A stretch of 64,000 bases of DNA from Myroides phaeus (lineage in GTDB: Bacteria; Bacteroidota; Bacteroidia; Flavobacteriales; Flavobacteriaceae), in contig NZ_CP047050.1 of NCBI RefSeq assembly GCF_009799805.1, forward strand, positions 1,254,001-1,318,000, written 5' to 3'. Under the pieces are notes generated by a model. It was not told where the DNA came from and ran no database searches. It was given only the letters and a program-made list of their open reading frames with translations. Below, piece by piece: positions 35,738 through 45,540 of this stretch. Position 1 is the stretch's first letter; each line of letters begins with the position of its first letter. The position numbers were made by a program, and so were the translations under genes.

Positions 35738-36235
35738 ATGAATAAGTTTTTAGTAATATTAGCAGCATTAGTTTTGGGTTCGTGTAGTAACGAAGCAAAG
35801 AAACCAACCCCTTTTATTGAAGAACAGAAAATGGAGGATATTCTATTTGATATGTCTTTATTGTATTCTATTGAAAGTGTAAGTGCTTATTCAAGAGAAG
35901 ATAGTATGCCTCAATTGAATATGAATTCTATATTGAAAAAATATGATATTGATAGCCTAACTTTTGTTGAAAACAATAAGTATTACATCGAATTGAAAGA
36001 AGGTGTTTATCACAATATGCAAGAGAATATTAATAGAAAACTTGAAGCTTTAAAAGTAGAAACAGACTCATTAATTGCAAAAGAAGAAGAGGAAAAAGAT
36101 AAAGAGGATGACATTATCAGAAAGCAATTAGAAGAAAAATTAAACGAGAAAAAGTCTTCTGAACTTAAAGAGAAGAAGGATCGTTTGATTTCTGAAGGTG
36201 ATATGCAGATACTTCAGACAAATAAATTTGAATAG
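35738..36235 (+). CDS. DUF4296 lipoprotein
   Basis: Lipoprotein of 165 residues. The signal ends LVLGSC (Cys16). A helical DUF4296 domain follows (EEQKMEDILFDMSLLYSIES, and ILKKYDIDSLTFVENNKYYI). The C-terminal half is a highly charged Lys/Glu coiled coil (about 100-160). DUF4296 genes after dihydroorotase are a pattern I recognise from Bacteroidetes; function is unknown. The final 71 bp overlap the convergent epimerase gene. Confidence 0.85.
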   Translation: MNKFLVILAALVLGSCSNEAKKPTPFIEEQKMEDILFDMSLLYSIESVSAYSREDSMPQLNMNSILKKYDIDSLTFVENNKYYIELKEGVYHNMQENINRKLEALKVETDSLIAKEEEEKDKEDDIIRKQLEEKLNEKKSSELKEKKDRLISEGDMQILQTNKFE

Positions 36236-37187
36236 GTTCAAACTGAAATGAAATAGCTTGAATTACTTTTGAGTTATCATAAATATATTTAGAATGAGAA
36301 GCTTGCGCGATTGATCGTGTAAAGCTTCTTTTTTTTCGGGTTACCATAGAAACAAAGTAATCCAATCTCCAAGCTAAATTACAATGTGTAGCTGTAGCAT
36401 TAATAGTTGGTCTTTTCTTTCCCATTAAGTCCGCAATATCATTGATAAGATCTTGGTAACTGATATTATCTGAAACCAATGTAAATCGCTCGTTTACAAT
36501 ATCACATTGCATTAATAACGTCATTGCTTTTACTACATCAGTTGCACTAACTACAGCAGCCATTCCCTTCGTATAAAAAGGGAAATCTTTAGAAACCTTG
36601 TGAAAGAATTCGTTGCTTCCTTCGTTATTAAAGCCAACACCAAAGATTATACCTGGGTTAACGATTACTACATTTAAACCTTCTTGTGTACCACGCCAAA
36701 CCTCCATTTCAGCCCCATACTTTGTAATAGCATAGTCACTGTGATAAAGTTCAGGATTCCAATCTGTTTTTTCTGTAATGATATTGTCTTTTTTTAAGGT
36801 CTCTCCCAATGCAGCGATAGAACTAACAAAGCAGAATTTCTTAATTTTAAAGTCAATCGATAGGTTTACTAAGTTTGCTGTGCCTTCAATATTCGTCTTA
36901 CGCAGGTTTTTTTCATCCCTTGGGTCAAAAGAAACAAGCGCAGCACAGTGATATACATACTCAATATTTTGAAAAGCCTCTTCTAAAGCTGGAATATCTG
37001 TAATATCAGCTTTTACCCATTCTATTTTTAGAAATAAGTGGTCTGCCTTTTTTAAAGAGAAAAAAGATTTCGTTTTTTTAATACTATCCTCATTTCTATA
37101 AATAGCGCGAACCGCACCTTCTGTTTGAAGAAGATGTAGCAATAAATGCGTACCGACTAAACCTGTTGCTCCTGTTATTAGTATCAT
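36165..37187 (-). CDS. NAD-dependent epimerase/dehydratase family protein (extended SDR)
   Basis: Extended short-chain dehydrogenase of 340 residues. The Rossmann nucleotide motif ILITGATGLVGTHLL stands at the very N-terminus from the ATG at 37187; the upstream TTG at 37199 adds only SKD. Tyr-x3-Lys is seen as YAITK, and VYHCAALVSFD is also present. It resembles the NAD-dependent epimerase/3-beta-hydroxysteroid dehydrogenase/dihydroflavonol-reductase group. Substrate unknown. Its 3' end overlaps 71 bp of the convergent DUF4296 gene, an unusually long overlap of two well-supported genes. Confidence 0.87.
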   Translation of the reverse strand: MILITGATGLVGTHLLLHLLQTEGAVRAIYRNEDSIKKTKSFFSLKKADHLFLKIEWVKADITDIPALEEAFQNIEYVYHCAALVSFDPRDEKNLRKTNIEGTANLVNLSIDFKIKKFCFVSSIAALGETLKKDNIITEKTDWNPELYHSDYAITKYGAEMEVWRGTQEGLNVVIVNPGIIFGVGFNNEGSNEFFHKVSKDFPFYTKGMAAVVSATDVVKAMTLLMQCDIVNERFTLVSDNISYQDLINDIADLMGKKRPTINATATHCNLAWRLDYFVSMVTRKKRSFTRSIAQASHSKYIYDNSKVIQAISFQFEPIQIYLSEVSAYHLQKSNDPSSL

Positions 37188-37347
37188 ATCCTTAGACAAA
37201 AATAAGTGATATGTTTTACAATATGAAAAATTATAGGAGAAACTTAAAAATCAACGCCCGTATTATCAATATCTAATGAATAAAAATAAAAAACGAATAA
37301 AAGAGCAAGGTTTGAGGAATTTTATTCCATACTGTAGGGTTTTGGGC

Positions 37348-37355
37348 TATCTTTG
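37348..37355 (+). promoter_or_regulatory. -7 element for tyrS
   Basis: TATCTTTG matches TAnnTTTG, 16 bp before the tyrS ATG. The -33 is not clear. Confidence 0.45.
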
Positions 37356-37371
37356 TGAAAAATATAATTAA

Positions 37372-38664
37372 ATGAAAAATTTTATTGAAGAAGTGACTTG
37401 GAGAGGAATGCTCCACGACGTTATGCCAGGCACTGAAGAACATTTGATGGAGCAGATGCGTGTAGCGTATGTGGGAATTGACCCAACAGCGGATTCATTG
37501 CATATTGGACATTTAGTGAGTGTTATGCTTTTGAAGCACTTTCAATTAGCAGGGCACAAGCCTTATGCTTTGGTAGGTGGTGCTACAGGTATGGTTGGTG
37601 ACCCTTCTGGAAAGTCTAATGAGAGAAACTTGTTAGATGAAGAAACGCTTCGTCATAATCAAAATGCAATTAAGAATCAGTTAAGCCGCTTCTTAGACTT
37701 TAACTCAGGTGCTGACAATGCTGCTGTTTTAGTAAACAACTACGACTGGATGAAAGAATTTTCATTCTTAGAGTTTATTAGAACGATCGGTAAACACATC
37801 ACAGTTAACTATATGATGGCAAAAGATTCTGTGAAAAAACGTCTTAATGGAGAGTTCCAAGATGGTATGTCTTTTACAGAGTTCTGTTACCAATTATTAC
37901 AAGGATATGACTTTTTACACTTGTTCCAAAATGAGAAGATTACGCTTCAAATGGGAGGTTCTGACCAATGGGGGAACATTACAACAGGTACTGAGTTAAT
38001 CCGTAGAACAATTGGAGAGAAAGCGTATGCTTTAACTTGTCCATTAATTACAAAAGCTGACGGTACTAAGTTTGGTAAATCAGAAGGTGGTAACATTTGG
38101 TTATCTGCAGAATATACTTCTCCTTACAAATTCTACCAATACTGGGTTAACGTATCTGATACTGATGCAGAGAAATACATCAAAATATTTACATTCATTT
38201 CTCGTGAAGAGATTGAAGCTTTAACAAAAGAGCACACAGAAGCACCTCATTTACGCGTTTTACAAAAACGTTTAGCTGCTGAAGTTACTACAATGGTTCA
38301 CGGAGCTGAGAATTTAGAAAATGCTATTAAAGCATCAAATATTTTGTTTGGAAACTCTACTTCTGATGATTTGAAGCAATTAGATGCTCAAACTTTCTTA
38401 GAAGTATTTGATGGTGTACCACAAGCAGAAATTGAGAGAGCTGATATCGAAGCTGGGTTAACAATTGTTGACGCATTAGCTGGAAAATCTAACTTCTTAC
38501 CTTCTAATGGTGAAGCACGTCGTTCTTTACAAGCGAACTCTATTTCTGTAAACAGAGAAAAGATTGCTGAAGATTACGTTATCAACACAAATGACTTGAT
38601 TAATAATCAATTCGTATTATTACAAAAAGGAAAGAAAAACTACTTTATTTTACACGTAAAATAA
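37372..38664 (+). CDS. tyrS: Tyrosyl-tRNA synthetase
   Basis: Class I aminoacyl-tRNA synthetase, 430 residues. HIGH motif in [13 protein letters not shown] (about 36-49); Tyr-binding [14 protein letters not shown] and [12 protein letters not shown] follow. The KMSKS-equivalent is [10 protein letters not shown] (about 232). The C-terminal S4-like RNA-binding domain is [20 protein letters not shown] (about 382-400). Normal length and intact motifs. Single gene. Confidence 0.97.
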   Translation: MKNFIEEVTWRGMLHDVMPGTEEHLMEQMRVAYVGIDPTADSLHIGHLVSVMLLKHFQLAGHKPYALVGGATGMVGDPSGKSNERNLLDEETLRHNQNAIKNQLSRFLDFNSGADNAAVLVNNYDWMKEFSFLEFIRTIGKHITVNYMMAKDSVKKRLNGEFQDGMSFTEFCYQLLQGYDFLHLFQNEKITLQMGGSDQWGNITTGTELIRRTIGEKAYALTCPLITKADGTKFGKSEGGNIWLSAEYTSPYKFYQYWVNVSDTDAEKYIKIFTFISREEIEALTKEHTEAPHLRVLQKRLAAEVTTMVHGAENLENAIKASNILFGNSTSDDLKQLDAQTFLEVFDGVPQAEIERADIEAGLTIVDALAGKSNFLPSNGEARRSLQANSISVNREKIAEDYVINTNDLINNQFVLLQKGKKNYFILHVK

Positions 38665-38713
38665 GCGATAGTTTGGATTCAAATACTATAGTGAGGCAAG
38701 TGTCTTACTAAAC

Positions 38714-38746
38714 AAAAAGGGCTGCTCATTGAGCAGCCCTTTTTTA
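38714..38746. terminator. Bidirectional terminator
   Basis: Stem AAAAAGGGCTGCTC with its complement around a 3-nt loop, between the convergent tyrS and stress-protein genes. Confidence 0.88.
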
Positions 38747-38748
38747 GT

Positions 38749-39621
38749 TTATTTAGCTTCTTTTACAAAGAGTAAACAAGTACTTGTTGCTTTGTGGAAA
38801 AGGTGGTTTGCCACACTTCCCATAAAGATTTCTTTTATTCCTGTAGACCCCTTAACTCCTAAAATCATTAAGTCAGCCTTTTGTCTTCTTGCATATTGCA
38901 ATAAAGCCGTAGAAATACTCTTATCCTCAGCAGGTACTATTTCAATATCCGAGTAATTGGCATATTTTTTATCCCATTTCTGTTTCTTCTCAGTAATATC
39001 CTCTCTCGATATTTTATCAATTTCTTTATTTGTCATACTTGAGTAGAATCCCCAATACAATTTAGAAATATGAATAGCCGAATGTTGGATCTTTTGTCCT
39101 TTTGAATTATTCTTGAATCGATCAGCCCACGTCATAATAGGCGTAGTGTACTTAGAGAAGTCGATTGCGTCAATAATATTCGTTATAGGTACGTGATATG
39201 TTTCTGGCACTAATAAGGTCGCAGAAGGCAAAATACGGATTAACTTCTGAGCTAAGGCTCCATTTCCTTCCAGCTCTTGTTTGTTTCCTAAGATAAGCAT
39301 ATCAAATTGCTGTTTTTTAGAAATATTGATGAAAGCAATTTCAGAGTAACTTTCCAATTTTACTAAAACTTCAAAAGCATACGTTGCTCCAGACTCTTCT
39401 ATTTGTTTGGTAACACGTTGTACTATTTTCGATTGAATCAATTCAATGCGTTCAGGAAGTAATAGTTCTTTCGGTAGTTCACCAAGTTTTAAATTATGAA
39501 GAAAAGTTACTTTGTCAATATTTAAAATATGGTCTAACACCTGTGTATATTCAATTAGGTAATGGTCCATTTCAGACAAGTCAATACCTACGATTACATT
39601 TAAAGGTTTATTAATTGTCAT
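38749..39621 (-). CDS. Universal stress protein, two UspA domains
   Basis: Cytoplasmic protein of 290 residues built from two UspA domains (about 8-140 and 145-285). The first starts NVIVGIDLSEMDHYLIEY. The second has the ATP-binding-type loop ILGVKGSTGIKEIFMGSVANHL near its end (G-2x-G-9x-G(S)). It lies 6 bp downstream of a BCCT transporter, so the two are likely cotranscribed, hinting that the stress protein modulates osmolyte uptake (inference). Confidence 0.9.
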   Translation of the reverse strand: MTINKPLNVIVGIDLSEMDHYLIEYTQVLDHILNIDKVTFLHNLKLGELPKELLLPERIELIQSKIVQRVTKQIEESGATYAFEVLVKLESYSEIAFINISKKQQFDMLILGNKQELEGNGALAQKLIRILPSATLLVPETYHVPITNIIDAIDFSKYTTPIMTWADRFKNNSKGQKIQHSAIHISKLYWGFYSSMTNKEIDKISREDITEKKQKWDKKYANYSDIEIVPAEDKSISTALLQYARRQKADLMILGVKGSTGIKEIFMGSVANHLFHKATSTCLLFVKEAK

Positions 39622-39627
39622 CTCTTT

Positions 39628-41214
39628 TTATTTTTGTTGTTCGTCGATTAATTCAGAAATAATGTCTTTGTAACTTTTTTCTTGTTTCGACTTTTGTTTC
39701 TTATTCTGTTTATTTAATTCTTCTTGTAACCCTTTTTGCAAGCTATAGCACATCACTAATAGAATTACGGCAAAAGGCAGACCTGTTATAATAACAGCTG
39801 TTTGCAAAGCATCAAGTCCTCCTCCCCAAAGTAATACGATTGCGATAAAACCTTGTGTAAATGACCAGAAAACTCTTTGCCATACTGGAGATTCTCCAAA
39901 ACTACCAGAGGTAATATTATCTACAACTAAAGACCCAGAGTCAGATGATGTAATAAAGAAAGAGAAAATAAGAATAATTGCTATAATAGATAGGAATTTA
40001 GCCAATGGGAAGTGTTCTAAGAACACAAATAACGCAGTTGAAATATCTTCTTTTACTGCTGTTACCATTGATAAATCACCTGATAAAATCATTTCCAACG
40101 CACTACCACCGAAAACATTCATCCAAAGTAAAGTAATTAGTCCAGGTACGATTAAAACACCTAAGATAAATTCTTTAACTGTTCTACCTTTAGAAATACG
40201 TGCAATAAAACTACCTACGAAAGGAGACCATGCGATCCACCAAGCCCAGTAGAATATAGTCCATACATTCTGCCAACCATTGCCTAAATACGTTTCGTTC
40301 CACGTACTAATATCAATAAAGTTAGCTAAATAAGACCCCGTATTTTGTACATAACCTTTTAATATAAATAAGGTTGGCCCTAAGAAAAATATCATTAACA
40401 TAAACACCGAAGCGATATACATATTAGCGGTACTTAAAATTTTGACACCCTTATCTAAACCTGAGAATACAGATACAGTTGCAATTGAAATAACCACAAG
40501 AATAATTCCGGCTTGCATTAATGGAGAGATTTCCCATCCATATAAATAATTAAGTCCGGCAGTAATTTGGGTAACTCCTAAACCTAAAGAAGTAGAAAGA
40601 CCAAAAACAGTGGCTAATGTTGATAAGATGTCAATAACGTGTCCCCACCAACCGTGAATTTTCTCTCCCCAGAAAGGGTAAAAAAGAGAACGGAAGGTCA
40701 TTGGAAGTTTTCTATTGAAACCAAAAAAGGCAAGGGCTAAACCTACCATTGCATAAATGGCCCAAGCGTGTAGTCCCCAGTGTAAACTTGTAAATTCCAT
40801 CGCTTGTATAGCTGCTTGAATTTCATTGTCCACCGGGCGGGGAGGAGTACCAAAGTGAGAAACAGGCTCTGCGATACTAAAGAACATAATACCGATTCCC
40901 ATTCCTGTACTAAATAACATGGCAAACCAAGATCCTTTGCTAAACTCGGGTTCGGCATCTTCACCACCCAAGCGTATTTTACCAAACTTGCTAAACGCAA
41001 GATAAATAGCAAAGATTAAAATAACGTTTACAGTTAGCACAAAGAACCAACCAAAATTAGTGGTTACAGAATTTTGAGCAATTGCAAACCAAGAACCTAC
41101 TTTTGTAGGGAATAAGACACATACTGCAATTAAAGCGATAATAAGCAAAATTGAAGTAATGAATACAGGAGGATTAATAACTAATTGTTTGTTGTCAATT
41201 AATTTTTTTAACAT
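39628..41214 (-). CDS. BCCT-family betaine/choline/carnitine transporter
   Basis: Inner-membrane transporter of 528 residues with about 12 membrane helices. The BCCT signatures are a glycine-rich segment ([20 protein letters not shown]) and the Trp box [24 protein letters not shown] (about 310-333). It probably imports quaternary-amine osmolytes by Na+ or H+ symport. The C-terminus is a charged Lys/Gln/Glu helix (about 490-528), like the osmosensing tails of BetP-type members. Operon with the universal stress protein. The 241-bp region upstream shows only the pruA terminator. Confidence 0.93.
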   Translation of the reverse strand: MLKKLIDNKQLVINPPVFITSILLIIALIAVCVLFPTKVGSWFAIAQNSVTTNFGWFFVLTVNVILIFAIYLAFSKFGKIRLGGEDAEPEFSKGSWFAMLFSTGMGIGIMFFSIAEPVSHFGTPPRPVDNEIQAAIQAMEFTSLHWGLHAWAIYAMVGLALAFFGFNRKLPMTFRSLFYPFWGEKIHGWWGHVIDILSTLATVFGLSTSLGLGVTQITAGLNYLYGWEISPLMQAGIILVVISIATVSVFSGLDKGVKILSTANMYIASVFMLMIFFLGPTLFILKGYVQNTGSYLANFIDISTWNETYLGNGWQNVWTIFYWAWWIAWSPFVGSFIARISKGRTVKEFILGVLIVPGLITLLWMNVFGGSALEMILSGDLSMVTAVKEDISTALFVFLEHFPLAKFLSIIAIILIFSFFITSSDSGSLVVDNITSGSFGESPVWQRVFWSFTQGFIAIVLLWGGGLDALQTAVIITGLPFAVILLVMCYSLQKGLQEELNKQNKKQKSKQEKSYKDIISELIDEQQK

Positions 41215-41405
41215 GAGTTATACTATTTAAATTAATAATTATAACCCAGTACTTTGAAGGTAATAAGGATCATTTATTTCAAATGTGAAAAAATGATAAA
41301 GCAAAATATAGTAGTGTATTTTTTACTTAGACGTTTTATAAGTTAGGGTAATATTAAGTAGTGTTTTACTTACAAACGATCCTAATAAAAAGCACTGAAT
41401 TGAAT

Positions 41406-41446
41406 AAAAAAACGGTTACGTCTTTTTGAGAGTAACCGTTTTTAAA
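41406..41446 (-). terminator. Terminator of pruA
   Basis: Stem AAAAACGGTTAC with its complement and a ~12-nt loop. The T-run follows on the minus strand, just after the pruA stop. Confidence 0.8.
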
Positions 41447-41455
41447 TATTTTAGA

Positions 41456-43081
41456 TTATCCTAAAAACGGATATTTATAATCAGTAGCTGGAACAAAAGT
41501 TTCCTTGATTGTTCTTGGAGAAACCCAACGAAGTAAGTTCAATACAGAACCTGCTTTATCGTTAGTACCAGAAGCTCTTGCACCACCAAATGGTTGTTGA
41601 CCAACAACAGCACCAGTTGGCTTGTCATTAATGTAGAAGTTACCAGCAGCGTTTACTAAAGCATCAGTAGCCTCAATTGCAGCGTAACGACATTTAGAGA
41701 AGATAGCACCTGTTAATGCGTAAACAGATGTTTCGTCAACTAATTTTAATGTTTCAGCCCATTTAGCATCTTCGTAAACGTAGATAGTTAATACAGGTCC
41801 GAATAATTCAGTTTTGATTGTTTCGTATTGAGGGTTAGTAGTAACAATTACAGTTGGCTCAATGAAGTAACCTACAGATTTGTCATATTTACCACCAAAT
41901 ACTACTTCAGCATCGCTATCAGCTTGAGCTTGGTCAATGTATTTAGCTAATTTGTCAAAAGAACTTTCAGAGATAACAGAAGAAACAAAGTTAGATGGAT
42001 CCTCAGGAGTTCCCATTTTAATTGTTGCTAAGTCAGCACCCATATATTCTTTTACTTTAGGCCACATAGAAGCAGGGATATATGCTCTTGAAGCCGCAGA
42101 ACATTTTTGTCCTTGGTATTCGAAAGCACCTCTTGTTAAAGCTACAGCAACTTCTTTAGCACAAGAAGATGGGTGAGCAATAACGAAGTCTTTACCACCT
42201 GTTTCACCTACAATTCTTGGGTAAGTTTTGTAGTTGTTGATGTTTTGACCAATTTTAGTCCACATACTGTTGAAAACACCAGTAGATCCTGTAAAGTGGA
42301 TACCAGCGAAATCAGGGCTTGCTAATAATGTATCAGTAATCATAGCAGAGTTTCCGTAAACAACGTTGATAACACCGTCAGGTAATCCAGCTAATTTGAA
42401 TACTTCAACAATTACTCTTGCAGAGTAAATTTGAGTTGCAGATGGTTTCCATACTACTACGTTACCCATTAAAGCTGCAGAAGCAGGTAGGTTACCAGAA
42501 ATTGCAGTAAAGTTAAATGGAGTAATTGCGTAAACGAAACCTTCTAAAGGTCTGTGCTCAAGTCTATTCCAGATACCTTCGCTTGAAGCAGGTTGCTCTG
42601 AATAAATTTGAGACATAAATTGTACGTTGAATCTCAAGAAGTCAATAAACTCACAAGCTGAATCAATTTCTGCTTGGTGTAATGTTTTTGCTTGAGCAAT
42701 CATTGTAGCAGCGTTGATTTTAGCACGGTAAGGACCAGCTAATAACTCAGCAGCTTTTAAGAAAATAGAAGCTCTGTGCTCCCAAGGCATATTAGCCCAT
42801 TTCTTTTTTGCTTCTAAAGCAGTAGAAATAGCTTTCTCTACTAATGCTTTATCTGCTTGGTGGTAAACACCTAATTTATGTTTATGATCGAATGGAGGGA
42901 ACAAATCTTTTGTATCACCTGTTCTAACCTCTTCTCCACCGATGTATAATGGAATATCAACTTGAGTGTTGTATTGTTCTTTGAAAGAATTCAAAGTTAA
43001 TTCTCTTTCTTTTGATCCTGGCGCATAAGACTTAACTGGCTCATTAACGGCAGCAGGAACTTTGTAGAATCCGTTTGACAT
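41456..43081 (-). CDS. pruA: L-glutamate gamma-semialdehyde (1-pyrroline-5-carboxylate) dehydrogenase
   Basis: Second enzyme of proline catabolism, oxidising glutamate semialdehyde to glutamate with NAD+. 541 residues, stand-alone (no proline dehydrogenase domain). Motifs: AITPFNFTAISGNLPA, HFTGSTGVF, catalytic Glu in RIVGETGGKDFVIA, catalytic Cys in FEYQGQKCSAASRAYIP, and FFGPVL-like ELFGPVLTIYVY. It matches the mammalian-type P5CDH group found in Bacteroidetes. Single gene between terminator and apaG. Confidence 0.96.
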   Translation of the reverse strand: MSNGFYKVPAAVNEPVKSYAPGSKERELTLNSFKEQYNTQVDIPLYIGGEEVRTGDTKDLFPPFDHKHKLGVYHQADKALVEKAISTALEAKKKWANMPWEHRASIFLKAAELLAGPYRAKINAATMIAQAKTLHQAEIDSACEFIDFLRFNVQFMSQIYSEQPASSEGIWNRLEHRPLEGFVYAITPFNFTAISGNLPASAALMGNVVVWKPSATQIYSARVIVEVFKLAGLPDGVINVVYGNSAMITDTLLASPDFAGIHFTGSTGVFNSMWTKIGQNINNYKTYPRIVGETGGKDFVIAHPSSCAKEVAVALTRGAFEYQGQKCSAASRAYIPASMWPKVKEYMGADLATIKMGTPEDPSNFVSSVISESSFDKLAKYIDQAQADSDAEVVFGGKYDKSVGYFIEPTVIVTTNPQYETIKTELFGPVLTIYVYEDAKWAETLKLVDETSVYALTGAIFSKCRYAAIEATDALVNAAGNFYINDKPTGAVVGQQPFGGARASGTNDKAGSVLNLLRWVSPRTIKETFVPATDYKYPFLG

Positions 43082-43185
43082 ATTATGTTTCGTATTTAAG
43101 TAGTTTAATGAATTGAATAATTACAAATATAATTAAAAAAAATTAAAACAATTTTGCCTCTCCCTCAGAAAAACCTATGTTTTGC

Positions 43186-43572
43186 TTAGTTTAACACAAA
43201 GTCTGCAGATAATTTAAAGTTTGGAATAGTAACTTTAAATAGGCGTGCGTGCGTGTGATTTAATACGTTGTAATGGCCTTGCATTGAGCCTAATGACGAT
43301 TTTAAAATGCAACCACTTTTATAGGTGTGTTTCTCTCCAGGAGCAATAATAGGTGTCTCGCCTATGATGCCTTCTCCTTCTATTATTTCTGTATTTTTCA
43401 GGGAATCATAAATTTCCCAATGTCTTGACAATATTTGTACAGTATCATCAGTTGTGTTTTCAATTGTAATTTTATAATTGAAAACATAACAAGTGTCTTT
43501 TGACTTAAAAAAGCTGCCTTCATACTGTGTTTCGACAGAAATCTTGATTCCTTTGGTGGTTTGTGAAATCAT
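43186..43572 (-). CDS. apaG: ApaG (DUF525) protein
   Basis: Small beta-sandwich protein of 128 residues with the ApaG signature GIIGETPIIAPGEKHTYKSGC and SLGSMQGHYNV. The fold is fibronectin-III-like. Its name derives from an association with cobalt/magnesium handling and Ap4A genes in enterobacteria; biochemical function is unclear. It lies 27 bp downstream of the type IX plug-protein gene and may be cotranscribed. Confidence 0.95.
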   Translation of the reverse strand: MISQTTKGIKISVETQYEGSFFKSKDTCYVFNYKITIENTTDDTVQILSRHWEIYDSLKNTEIIEGEGIIGETPIIAPGEKHTYKSGCILKSSLGSMQGHYNVLNHTHARLFKVTIPNFKLSADFVLN

Positions 43573-43599
43573 AGGTAGTATATTAAGTTGTTTCTATTT

Positions 43600-44850
43600 T
43601 TAATAAATAATATTTTCTGCGCTTGCTTCACCAATACCAATTGCTCTATCGTATAAATCTATATTGTTTCTGTAATATACAATTACTTGATACTTATTGG
43701 TTGTTAGTGCATAATTTCCATCTGCAGCATTTTCAGGGGAAACTCTGTTTTTATGTACAGCTGTATAACTAAAATTCGTAAAACCTTGTTTAATGAGAAT
43801 GGCTTGTTCGAACAAATCTTTTTCTTCGTTGTATTTTAATTTGTTGTTTTGAGTAAGCTCATAGTCGTTAAACATACCCGTAACATAGTAATCTAATCCA
43901 GTTGGAGCCTCTGCATTTGGTTTAAACGAAAAGTAAACCCAACTATATTCTGCTTCACTATTCGGATTTTTTCCATTGATATTTCTCGGGTAAAAACTAC
44001 CATTTATATCAGGGAAAAAGGTATAACCTTTTGTGGCTCTACTTTCATTAGTATATAAAAATGTATTATATATACCATTATTAACGTAGGTAGATCCAAT
44101 CATATTGTTCACCTGCTTTATATCACTATTGTCAAAGTTTAAGTATTGATTACCAGCCCAAAACTGAGTTTGTTCATCATATTTATATACTAAATCTGTG
44201 CCAATTGTATATTGTGGTTTAATATTATTTAAAAACGAGTCCCATCTGCCATTTTGAAAGATAGCTACTTTCACATTGTTGGTAGGATTGTTATATAATA
44301 CTTCGCCCAACTGAATCGTAAAGTCTAAGTTTTGTTTTGTATCGTAAACATCTAAATTTCTCGTTCTTTTCACTTGAATAGGAACTGAAACAGCATTCTC
44401 ATACAGTACAAATTTTCGTCTAATCACTACTTCATCGTCTGCATTGTAAATTTCCAAAACGTAATTACCACTCTTAGTAATTCTGTACATTGAATTAGGT
44501 AAGGTTAGCCTGTAATGTGTGTAGGGTTGTAAAGTATTATATGAATTTTCGTAGTTCAGAATACGTTGGTTGTCCATTCCATCTATGTAATCAATTTGTT
44601 TCAGTTTAGACGGTTTCCAATCGTAATCATACGCTTTTACTCTGTAGTAATAATTACTTTCATCTCCATATAAATCATCAAAGGCAATAGTAAATGAATC
44701 TCCTAATCTAAAAAAAGGATTCACTGCTCTATTATTTGCCATAAAAGCAGCGGACTTAATATAGTCAGCTGTTATGTTTTGCGGAGTCTGTGCTTGTGCT
44801 ATTAGACAAAGTAAAATAGCAAAGCAAGTAAAGAAAAAGTTTTTCTGCAT
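43600..44850 (-). CDS. DUF5103 / type IX secretion system plug protein
   Basis: Exported protein of 416 residues with a signal peptide (ILLCLIAQAQ, to about 20). Beta-rich body with SFTIAFDDLYGDESNYYYRVKAYDYDWKPS near the start and NGSFYPRNINGKNPNSEAEYSWVYFSF in the middle. This matches DUF5103, whose F. johnsoniae member was identified as the 'plug' that closes the T9SS translocon on the periplasmic side. It implies a type IX secretion system (and possibly gliding) in this organism; no other T9SS gene is in the window. Confidence 0.88.
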   Translation of the reverse strand: MQKNFFFTCFAILLCLIAQAQTPQNITADYIKSAAFMANNRAVNPFFRLGDSFTIAFDDLYGDESNYYYRVKAYDYDWKPSKLKQIDYIDGMDNQRILNYENSYNTLQPYTHYRLTLPNSMYRITKSGNYVLEIYNADDEVVIRRKFVLYENAVSVPIQVKRTRNLDVYDTKQNLDFTIQLGEVLYNNPTNNVKVAIFQNGRWDSFLNNIKPQYTIGTDLVYKYDEQTQFWAGNQYLNFDNSDIKQVNNMIGSTYVNNGIYNTFLYTNESRATKGYTFFPDINGSFYPRNINGKNPNSEAEYSWVYFSFKPNAEAPTGLDYYVTGMFNDYELTQNNKLKYNEEKDLFEQAILIKQGFTNFSYTAVHKNRVSPENAADGNYALTTNKYQVIVYYRNNIDLYDRAIGIGEASAENIIY

Positions 44851-44880
44851 TGCTATCGAGTTTCGTTTTTTACAAAAAAG

Positions 44881-45540
44881 TTAATTCGAGAAAAAAGGTA
44901 CGATTTTTTCTTGAAACAAGCTCAAGCTTTCGATTTTGATATCAGCAATATCAAATTTCGGATCGTTAAATTCTTTAGGGTCAGGAACTGATACTACAGT
45001 CATACCAGCTCTTTTTCCAGCAGTAGCCCCTGTAAACGAATCTTCTATAACTAAACAGTTTTCCGGATTACTTCCTAAGTTTTTTGCTGCTGTTAAGTAA
45101 ACATCAGGTGCTGGTTTTCCCTCTTTTACGTGAAGAGCAGAAACGATAGTTTGAAAGTATTTTTTAATTTCTAATCTCTCTAATACTGTGTGAATTAATG
45201 AATCAGGTGAGTTAGTAGCTAAACCAATTTTAAAGTTATTGTCTGACAGATAGTTTAATGTGTCAAGAACGCCAGCTTTAATTTGTCCTTTTTCACGAAT
45301 CAACGCATCAACGCGATCAATAACAGCTTGTTCAACTTCTTCGATTGACTTTCCTTCCCAAGGAAACATTTTATACCACAATTCAGTAACAGCTCTGGTT
45401 GTTTGACCAGTTGTTTGTAGTGCAATTTTGTCATCCCAAATAGCTCCAACCGAAGTAAAAACCTCTTTTTCTGCCTGTTGCCAAAAATGTTCTGAGTCAA
45501 TTAAGACTCCATCCATATCGAATAAAACGGTATTAATCAT
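44881..45540 (-). CDS. HAD-family sugar phosphatase (HxpB/beta-phosphoglucomutase-like)
   Basis: HAD hydrolase of 219 residues. The nucleophile motif is LFDMDGVLIDSEHFW (Asp8, Asp10 as acid/base) with a helical C1 cap. Motif II is GLATNSP, motif III includes GKPAPDVYLTAAKNLG, and motif IV is LVIEDSFTGATAGKRAG. The N-terminus closely resembles E. coli YniC (hexitol phosphatase HxpB), so a hexitol- or hexose-phosphate phosphatase is the best guess. It precedes the T9SS plug gene by 30 bp. Confidence 0.88.
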   Translation of the reverse strand: MINTVLFDMDGVLIDSEHFWQQAEKEVFTSVGAIWDDKIALQTTGQTTRAVTELWYKMFPWEGKSIEEVEQAVIDRVDALIREKGQIKAGVLDTLNYLSDNNFKIGLATNSPDSLIHTVLERLEIKKYFQTIVSALHVKEGKPAPDVYLTAAKNLGSNPENCLVIEDSFTGATAGKRAGMTVVSVPDPKEFNDPKFDIADIKIESLSLFQEKIVPFFSN

